Below are positions 1 through 3,910 of a DNA stretch of 5,852 nt, in pieces (positions within the stretch are counted from its first letter, which is position 1; the number at the start of each line of letters is the position of its first letter). The DNA lies in NCBI GenBank assembly GCA_023439425.1, contig JAEXNZ010000217.1, positions 1 to 5,852 on the forward strand, in the 5' to 3' direction. The position numbers and the translations under genes are program-made. The stretch comes from Pseudomonadota bacterium. GTDB lineage: Bacteria > Pseudomonadota > Gammaproteobacteria > Xanthomonadales > Xanthomonadaceae. The notes under the pieces are model-generated. The model had not been told where the DNA came from and ran no database searches. It saw only the letters and a list, made by a program, of their open reading frames with translations.

Positions 1-20
1 GGGCAAGCCCGGCTCTACGG

Positions 21-45
21 GTAGGTGCCGACCGTTGGTCGGCAC
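21..45. repeat. GTAG-headed palindrome, SMAG/REP-like element
   Basis: The tetranucleotide GTAG (21-24) is followed directly by a perfect 9-bp inverted repeat: GTGCCGACC (25-33), a 3-nt loop GTT, and GGTCGGCAC (37-45). This architecture, GTAG followed by a short GC-rich hairpin, matches the SMAG class of repetitive extragenic palindromes described in Stenotrophomonas maltophilia, which are thought to be spread by REP-associated tyrosine transposases. It lies 5 bp beyond the stop codon of argP, so the argP transcript would end in this hairpin. No T-run follows on the minus strand, so it is not a canonical intrinsic terminator, but it could stabilise the 3' end. An inverted CTAC at 15-18 may be the head of a facing copy cut by the window edge, which would make this a dimer. 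The family assignment is from memory of the motif, not from a search. Confidence 0.7.
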
Positions 46-50
46 GGCGG

Positions 51-956
51 TCACCGCTTCTTCCGCACCAGCCCCGTCGACGCCCCCAGCACCGCCCGGG
101 TCAGCAGCGCCATCGTCTTTACGTCGCCCTTCCAGTGCTGCCAGTACAGCGGCACGTCTTCCCACGCGCGTTGCTTCATCAGCACCAGCCGCCCGGCCTC
201 AAGATGCCGTTTCACCAGCGGCAGGGGATTCATGGTCCAGCCCAGCCCCCCCAGGTTGGCCTGCACGAACGCGCGCGTGGACGGAATCCACCAGGTGGGT
301 GCCGTCATCGGCAGATCTTCCCCGGCCAGGCGGCGGGCGAACCGCGCCTGCATGTCGTCCTTGCGGTTGAACACCAGCACCGGGGCCTGGGCCAGCGACT
401 GTGCGTTCACCCCTTTGGCGAAGTACTTCTCATGGAAGGCCGGGGTGCAGGTGGCGGCGTAGCGGATGCTGCCCAGTGGGTGGATCTGGCAGCCCTGCAC
501 CGGTTCGTCCAGGGTGGTCACCGCGCCCAGCACCGCGCCCTGGCGCAGCAGCGCCACGGTGTGGTCCTGATCCTCCAGGCGCAGGTCCAGGGTGGTACCG
601 GTCTGTTCGGCGAAGCGCAGGGCCGCCTCGGTGAACCAGGTTTCCAGACTGTCGTGATTGACCGCTACCGGAATGCTGGCCTGTGGCAGGTCCTCGTCGG
701 CAATGCCCATCCGGTGCAGGGCATCGTGCTCCAGCAGCGCGGTCTGCTCGGCCAGCTGCACCAGTACCTGGCCCTCATCGGTGGCTACCGCCGGCGAGGA
801 GCGCTTCACCAGCAGCCGGCCCACCCGGTCCTCCAGCGCCTTGACCCGCTGCGACACCGCCGAAGCGGTTACGTTGAGCGACTGCGCGGCGCGCTCGAAA
901 CTGCCCTCGCGAACGACCGCGGCAAGGGCTCTCAGCTGGGCATGGTCGATCCGCAT
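51..956 (-). CDS. argP: ArgP/LysG-type LysR-family transcriptional regulator (basic amino acid sensor)
   Basis: A 301-residue LysR-type regulator, close to the roughly 297 residues of E. coli ArgP. The N-terminal winged helix-turn-helix spans about residues 4-60, with the family core GSFERAAQSLNVTASAVSQR at 18-37. The rest is the periplasmic-binding-protein-like effector domain. Stretches that resemble ArgP rather than generic LysR proteins include VAVNHDSLETW (97-107; E. coli has a similar NADSLATW), LRQGAVLGAV (137-146), EKYFAKGV (176-183) and a KDDM segment near 199-202. Known family role: a cytoplasmic dimer or tetramer that binds lysine or arginine and activates the gene for a basic amino acid exporter. 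That fits the divergently placed argO here, 134 bp away. The ATG at 956 has only a weak ribosome site (AAGG two bases upstream), but no other in-frame start lies close by. The GCTAAA palindrome begins only 14 bp upstream of this start, which suggests autorepression. The effector (lysine or arginine) cannot be read from sequence. Confidence 0.93.
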   Translation of the reverse strand: MRIDHAQLRALAAVVREGSFERAAQSLNVTASAVSQRVKALEDRVGRLLVKRSSPAVATDEGQVLVQLAEQTALLEHDALHRMGIADEDLPQASIPVAVNHDSLETWFTEAALRFAEQTGTTLDLRLEDQDHTVALLRQGAVLGAVTTLDEPVQGCQIHPLGSIRYAATCTPAFHEKYFAKGVNAQSLAQAPVLVFNRKDDMQARFARRLAGEDLPMTAPTWWIPSTRAFVQANLGGLGWTMNPLPLVKRHLEAGRLVLMKQRAWEDVPLYWQHWKGDVKTMALLTRAVLGASTGLVRKKR

Positions 957-969
957 CGCCTTAAGTTCC

Positions 970-995
970 GCTAAAGATGGTTTAGCAAGTTTAGC
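970..995. promoter_or_regulatory. Probable ArgP operator between argP and argO (LysR-type box plus extra half-site)
   Basis: In the divergent 134-bp gap, GCTAAA (970-975) and TTTAGC (981-986) form a perfect inverted repeat around 5 bp, reading GCTAAAGATGGTTTAGC. It contains the T-N11-A signature (T972, A984) typical of LysR-type regulator sites. A third half-site TTTAGC follows at 990-995 in direct orientation, 9 bp from the second. This AT-rich cluster stands out from the GC-rich surroundings. For argO, a weak -10 candidate GACAAT (1019-1024) would put the palindrome about 50 bp upstream of the start of transcription and the extra half-site near -35, the usual recognition-plus-activation arrangement. 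For argP the cluster overlaps the expected promoter, consistent with negative autoregulation. The motif is seen directly; its binding by ArgP is inferred from position. Confidence 0.65.
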
Positions 996-1090
996 TCTAC
1001 TTTTTCATGTTGCGGCGCGACAATACACGCCATCCGGTGCTGTACGCCTTGGCGAGGCACCACCCCCACAGTAAGACAGGCGGTATTTCC

Positions 1091-1726
1091 ATGTTCTCCA
1101 TCATCTCCGGCGGCCCCGGTCTGGCCGCGTGGTTCAGTGGCGCCGCCGCCGGCATCGGCCTGTTCGCGGTGGTCGGGGCGCAGAGCGCCTTCATCCTGCG
1201 GCAGGGCATCCTGCGCAAGCACATCGTGCCGGTGGTGGCGACCTGCGCGGCCATCGATGCGATCTTCATCTTCGCCAGCGTGGCCGGGCTGAACACCCTG
1301 ACCCGCGCGCTGCCGTGGCTGACCACCGTAGTGCTGTGGGGCGGCGTCACCTTCCTGGCGTGGTATGCCTGGCAGTCGGCGCGCCGTGCGCTGGCCGGCA
1401 CAGGTGGCCTGCAGATGGACGACAGCGACAATACGTCGCGCCGCGCCGTACTGACCGCTGCGGTAGGCTTCTCGCTGATCAACCCGCACTTCTGGCTGGA
1501 CATGATGGTGATCGGCTCGATCGCCGACAACTTCGGCGACCAGCGCATGGCCTTCGCTGCCGGCGTGGTCACCGCCAGCTGCCTGTGGCTGACCGCCCAG
1601 GGCCTGGGCGCACGCCTGCTGGCCCCGTTGTTCACCAAGCCCAAGACCTGGCGCATCCTCGACGGCACCATCGCGGTGATCCTGTCGGTGCTGGCGCTCA
1701 GCCTCGCGTTCCGCGGCGTGCACTGA
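1091..1726 (+). CDS. argO: ArgO/LysE-family L-arginine/L-lysine exporter (inner membrane)
   Basis: A 211-residue hydrophobic protein, the same length as E. coli ArgO. It exports basic amino acids across the inner membrane, relieving toxic accumulation of arginine, lysine or their analogues. About six membrane helices are visible, roughly at residues 11-33, 45-68, 72-96, 118-141, 152-175 and 190-208. Family motifs include VGAQSAFILRQGI (28-40; the equivalent of GPQNAF..NQGI in E. coli, with Ser replacing Asn), C52 and D56 in helix 2, WGGVTFLAWYAW (83-94), and NPHFWLD (131-137; NPHVYLD in E. coli). An upstream ATG at 1007 is in frame but would add 28 polar residues and lie in the promoter. The ATG at 1091 has a Shine-Dalgarno-like AGGCGG (1078-1083) seven bases upstream and begins MFS, as ArgO does. 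It is divergent from argP, its probable activator, and ends in a strong terminator, so it is likely monocistronic. Substrate preference between Lys and Arg is not resolved. Confidence 0.92.
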   Translation: MFSIISGGPGLAAWFSGAAAGIGLFAVVGAQSAFILRQGILRKHIVPVVATCAAIDAIFIFASVAGLNTLTRALPWLTTVVLWGGVTFLAWYAWQSARRALAGTGGLQMDDSDNTSRRAVLTAAVGFSLINPHFWLDMMVIGSIADNFGDQRMAFAAGVVTASCLWLTAQGLGARLLAPLFTKPKTWRILDGTIAVILSVLALSLAFRGVH

Positions 1727-1752
1727 TACCTCTCTCCATCAGGGCAGGCCAT

Positions 1753-1787
1753 AAATGGCACCGCGCAAGCGGTGCCATTTTTCTTTT
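1753..1787 (+). terminator. Rho-independent terminator of argO
   Basis: A perfect 12-bp stem, AAATGGCACCGC (1753-1764) pairing with GCGGTGCCATTT (1769-1780), is closed by a GCAA tetraloop (GNRA type) and followed by TTCTTTT (1781-1787). It lies 27 bp after the argO stop. It should separate argO transcription from the peptidase gene, whose promoter begins almost immediately after the T-run. In the other direction only a short A/T stretch is present, so it is mainly unidirectional. Confidence 0.93.
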
Positions 1788-1806
1788 GTGCGGCCGGGTG
1801 TGGGTC

Positions 1807-1812
1807 TAGAAT
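1807..1812 (+). promoter_or_regulatory. Predicted -10 box (TAGAAT) of the first S9 peptidase gene
   Basis: TAGAAT matches the sigma-70 -10 consensus at five of six bases and sits 40 bp before the ATG at 1853. No convincing -35 hexamer is present at 16-18 bp spacing; the nearest partial match, TTGTGC (1786-1791), is spaced 15 bp and touches the end of the argO terminator. The same box, with the same downstream sequence, recurs before the second peptidase gene, which strengthens the call. Weak -35 elements suggest either an activator or modest basal expression. Confidence 0.6.
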
Positions 1813-1819
1813 CGGCGTT

Positions 1820-1836
1820 CCGGACATGGGGTCCGG
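1820..1836 (+). promoter_or_regulatory. Inverted repeat CCGGAC-N5-GTCCGG in the 5' leader of the first peptidase
   Basis: CCGGAC (1820-1825) and GTCCGG (1831-1836) form a 6-bp GC-rich inverted repeat around ATGGG. It starts 7 nt after the TAGAAT box, so it would sit at the extreme 5' end of the transcript or straddle the start site. An identical repeat with another central sequence lies in the same place before the second peptidase gene. It could be a 5'-terminal RNA stem-loop that protects the message, or a DNA operator overlapping +1. The ATG at 1826 inside it is in frame with the peptidase but lacks a ribosome site and is absent from the paralogue, so it is not taken as the start. Confidence 0.6.
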
Positions 1837-1852
1837 TCCCGGGGGGGAATGG

Positions 1853-3826
1853 ATGCGCAAGACGATGATCGCCGTGCTGCTGGGCACGGTGTGCGGTTGG
1901 CTGCCGGCGGGGGCCGGAGCGGTGGACCTGGAGCGTTTCCTCCGTGAGGAAAGCTTCAATGAAATGAAGCTGTCGCCCACCGGCGAGTATCTGGCCGCGA
2001 CCGTGCCGATGGAGGACTCCACTGCGGTGGCGATCCTGCGCCGCAGCGACATGAAACTGGTCGGGGCGTTCCGGCCGCAGAAACACAACCACGCCGATAC
2101 CTTCGAATGGGTCAGCGACCAGCGTCTGGTGATCGGGCTGGCCAGGAAGTTCGGTCGCCTCGATGCACCGCAGGCGACCGGTGAGCTGTACGGCATCAAT
2201 GCCGATGGCAAAGACGGCGAACTGCTGGTGGGCTACCGCAAGGGCAGCATGGCGGCGGGCAACCATGCCGAAGCACGGCTGGCCTGGGGCATTGCCGCCG
2301 AGCTGATGGAAGCGGCACCGGCCGGCGATGGCAGTGCGCTGATCGAAGTCAGCCTGTTTTCCGAGAAGGCGTCTTCCCAGGTCGAGCGGATGGACGTGGC
2401 CACCGGCAAGCGTACTCTGGTGATCCGCTCGCCGGTGCCGCGCGCGACCTTCCGCACCGACGCCCAGGGCGAGGTCCGTTTCGCGACCGGTTTCGCCGAC
2501 GACCGGATCAGCCGTCTGTACTACCGCGACCCCGGGGCGGAATGGCGGCCCGTGCACGAGACCTCCCGCACCGGTCGGGCGCAGGTGCCGGTGGGATTCG
2601 GCGTCGACGGCCAGCCCTACCTGCTGGTGGAACAGGCCGAAGGGCCTGACGCCATCGTGGCCTGGGACGCGAAGACCGACGCGCGCAGAACCGTGCTGCG
2701 CGATCCGGTGGTTGATCCGGGCCTGATCATCTATCAGCCGGGTACCCGTACGCCGGTCGGGGCGTTGTTCTTCGGCGATACCCCGCATACCCGCTTCTTC
2801 GACGAAGGGTCCAGTACGGCGCGGCTGTACCGCAGCCTCGAGGCGGCATTGAAGTCGCCGTTGTTCATTACCTCCAGCACCCGTGATGGCCAACTGGTGC
2901 TGGTGCGGACCTGGTCCGGACAGAATCCGGGAGACTTCTATCTATACGACACAGTCAAGAAGCATGCCTCCCTGCTGACCAGTCGCAGCCACTGGATCGA
3001 CGCAGAGACCACCGCGCGGGTGCAGCCGGTGTCGCTCAAGGCCCGCGATGGCCTGGCCTTGCATGGATTCCTGACCGTGCCGCATGGCAAGGAAGCGAAG
3101 GGCCTGCCGCTGGTGGTGCTGCCGCACGGGGGGCCGTTCGGGGTGTTCGACGACGGTAGCTATGAGCGCGAAACGCAGATGCTCGCCGATGCCGGCTATG
3201 CAGTGCTGCAGATCAACTTCCGCGGGTCGTCCAACTATGGCTTCGCGCACACCGTAGCCGGCAAGCAGCAGTGGGGCGGCACCATGCAGGATGACGTCAC
3301 CGACGCCACCCGCTGGGCCATTGCGCAGGGCATTGCCGATCCCGCCCGCATCTGTCTTTACGGAGCCAGTTATGGTGCGTATGCCGCCATGATGGGGCCG
3401 ATTCGCGAGCCCGGTCTGTACCAGTGCGCGGCCGGCTACGTCGGCGTGTATGACCCGGCACTGATGTACGCACGCGGCGATACCGGCGACAGCAAGACCG
3501 GTCGTGTGTATCTGCGCGAATGGGTGGGCGAGCAGAAGGATCTCGGGAGCCGCTCGGTCATCGCGCGGGCAGCCGACATCAAGGTGCCGGTGTTCCTGGC
3601 CGCCGGTGGCGAGGACGAACGCGCCCCGATCACCCATACCCGGCGGCTGGAGGCGGCACTGAAAAAGTCGGGTACGCCGGTGGAAGCGCTGTACTACAAG
3701 ACCGAGGGGCACGGCTTCTACACACCGGAGCACCGGCGCGAGTACTACACCCGCCTGCTGGCGTTCCTGGCGCAGACGCTGGGCGGGAAAACCGCCACGC
3801 CCGCCGGCACCGCCGCCTCGCCATAA
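1853..3826 (+). CDS. Secreted S9-family (prolyl oligopeptidase type) serine peptidase, tandem copy 1
   Basis: A 657-residue protein that hydrolyses peptides, probably oligopeptides or acyl/dipeptidyl substrates, outside the cytoplasm. A signal peptide is evident: MRK, a hydrophobic core, then AGA at 21-23 before VDLE, a signal peptidase I site. Residues about 25-400 form the variable N-terminal domain, probably a beta-propeller that gates the active site. Residues about 405-645 are the alpha/beta-hydrolase domain: HGGP (425-428, oxyanion region), NFRGSSNYG (455-463), nucleophile Ser506 in GASYGAY, Asp588 in GGEDERAP and His620 in EGHGFY. The triad is complete. Cys501 and Cys525 bracket the nucleophile and may form a disulfide. 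The ATG at 1853 is preceded by a G-rich Shine-Dalgarno ending GGGGA (1844-1848) and gives the proper signal peptide. A short Gly/Thr/Ala/Pro-rich tail follows the hydrolase domain. The start codon lies 126 bp after argO but is separated from it by a terminator. Subfamily (S9B or S9C-like) and substrate cannot be fixed from sequence alone. Confidence 0.93.
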   Translation: MRKTMIAVLLGTVCGWLPAGAGAVDLERFLREESFNEMKLSPTGEYLAATVPMEDSTAVAILRRSDMKLVGAFRPQKHNHADTFEWVSDQRLVIGLARKFGRLDAPQATGELYGINADGKDGELLVGYRKGSMAAGNHAEARLAWGIAAELMEAAPAGDGSALIEVSLFSEKASSQVERMDVATGKRTLVIRSPVPRATFRTDAQGEVRFATGFADDRISRLYYRDPGAEWRPVHETSRTGRAQVPVGFGVDGQPYLLVEQAEGPDAIVAWDAKTDARRTVLRDPVVDPGLIIYQPGTRTPVGALFFGDTPHTRFFDEGSSTARLYRSLEAALKSPLFITSSTRDGQLVLVRTWSGQNPGDFYLYDTVKKHASLLTSRSHWIDAETTARVQPVSLKARDGLALHGFLTVPHGKEAKGLPLVVLPHGGPFGVFDDGSYERETQMLADAGYAVLQINFRGSSNYGFAHTVAGKQQWGGTMQDDVTDATRWAIAQGIADPARICLYGASYGAYAAMMGPIREPGLYQCAAGYVGVYDPALMYARGDTGDSKTGRVYLREWVGEQKDLGSRSVIARAADIKVPVFLAAGGEDERAPITHTRRLEAALKKSGTPVEALYYKTEGHGFYTPEHRREYYTRLLAFLAQTLGGKTATPAGTAASP

Positions 3827-3833
3827 CCGACAC

Positions 3834-3856
3834 GCGCACTGGTTCCGGCCGTGCGC
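3834..3856. other. Inverted repeat GCGCAC-N11-GTGCGC upstream of the second peptidase promoter
   Basis: GCGCAC (3834-3839) and GTGCGC (3851-3856) are exact inverted arms separated by 11 nt in the 84-bp gap between the two peptidase genes. It begins 8 nt after the stop of the first peptidase, has no T-run, and ends 8 bp before the TAGAAT box. It may be a weak transcript-end hairpin or a binding site in the -35 region. Six-base GC-only arms can arise by chance in DNA this rich in G+C. No other terminator is visible here, so read-through from the first to the second peptidase is likely. Confidence 0.3.
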
Positions 3857-3863
3857 ATCTGCC

Positions 3864-3869
3864 TAGAAT
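3864..3869 (+). promoter_or_regulatory. Predicted -10 box (TAGAAT) of the second S9 peptidase gene
   Basis: TAGAAT sits 41 bp before the ATG at 3911, nearly the same distance as its twin before the first peptidase (40 bp). The flanks also match: CTAGAATCG is shared, followed by TTCCGGACA in both. A CGGCCG lies 16-18 bp upstream of both boxes, but no clear -35 hexamer does. Retention of this block after duplication, while third codon positions in the genes have diverged, argues that it is a functional promoter and that the downstream gene is not only expressed by read-through. Confidence 0.6.
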
Positions 3870-3877
3870 CGAACATT

Positions 3878-3894
3878 CCGGACAAGGCGTCCGG
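3878..3894 (+). promoter_or_regulatory. Inverted repeat CCGGAC-N5-GTCCGG in the 5' leader of the second peptidase
   Basis: CCGGAC (3878-3883) and GTCCGG (3889-3894) have exactly the arms found before the first peptidase, but the central five bases are AAGGC instead of ATGGG. The repeat starts 8 nt after the TAGAAT box. Arms kept identical with a changed centre is the pattern expected either for a stem-loop or for a dimeric protein site. It is followed after 6 nt by a strong purine-rich ribosome site (AGGGGGAAGG, 3901-3910) abutting the ATG. Confidence 0.6.
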
Positions 3895-3910
3895 CTCAAC
3901 AGGGGGAAGG

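Noticed and set aside
1..18. GGGC-AA-GCCC at 1-10 as a hairpin element
   Set aside because: A 4-bp stem with a 2-nt loop cannot fold as a stable hairpin, and the window edge cuts the context; only the CTAC at 15-18 is mentioned as a possible REP partner.
135..974. A 279-codon plus-strand open frame opposite argP
   Set aside because: argP has clear homology on the minus strand. The opposing frame gives a Gln/Arg/His-rich product and has no ribosome site.
1019..1024. GACAAT as a firm -10 box for argO
   Set aside because: It matches only four of six consensus positions and has no good -35 partner. Activator-dependent promoters can look like this, so it is kept only as a tentative remark under the operator.
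1007..1090. A 28-residue N-terminal extension of ArgO from ATG 1007
   Set aside because: The extension is polar and basic, overlaps the control region, and exceeds the usual family length; ATG 1091 has a ribosome site and the expected MFS start.
1826..1852. Alternative in-frame start at ATG 1826 (or 1772) for the first peptidase
   Set aside because: It would place residues in front of the signal peptide, sits inside the inverted repeat or terminator, lacks a ribosome site, and has no counterpart in the paralogue.
997..2211. A 404-codon minus-strand open frame across argO and the start of the first peptidase
   Set aside because: It crosses a strong terminator, a promoter and two well-supported plus-strand genes; its product is low-complexity and matches no family.
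1739..2893. A 384-codon minus-strand open frame opposite the first peptidase
   Set aside because: It has the same shadow composition, no recognisable domain, and would end inside the argO terminator region.
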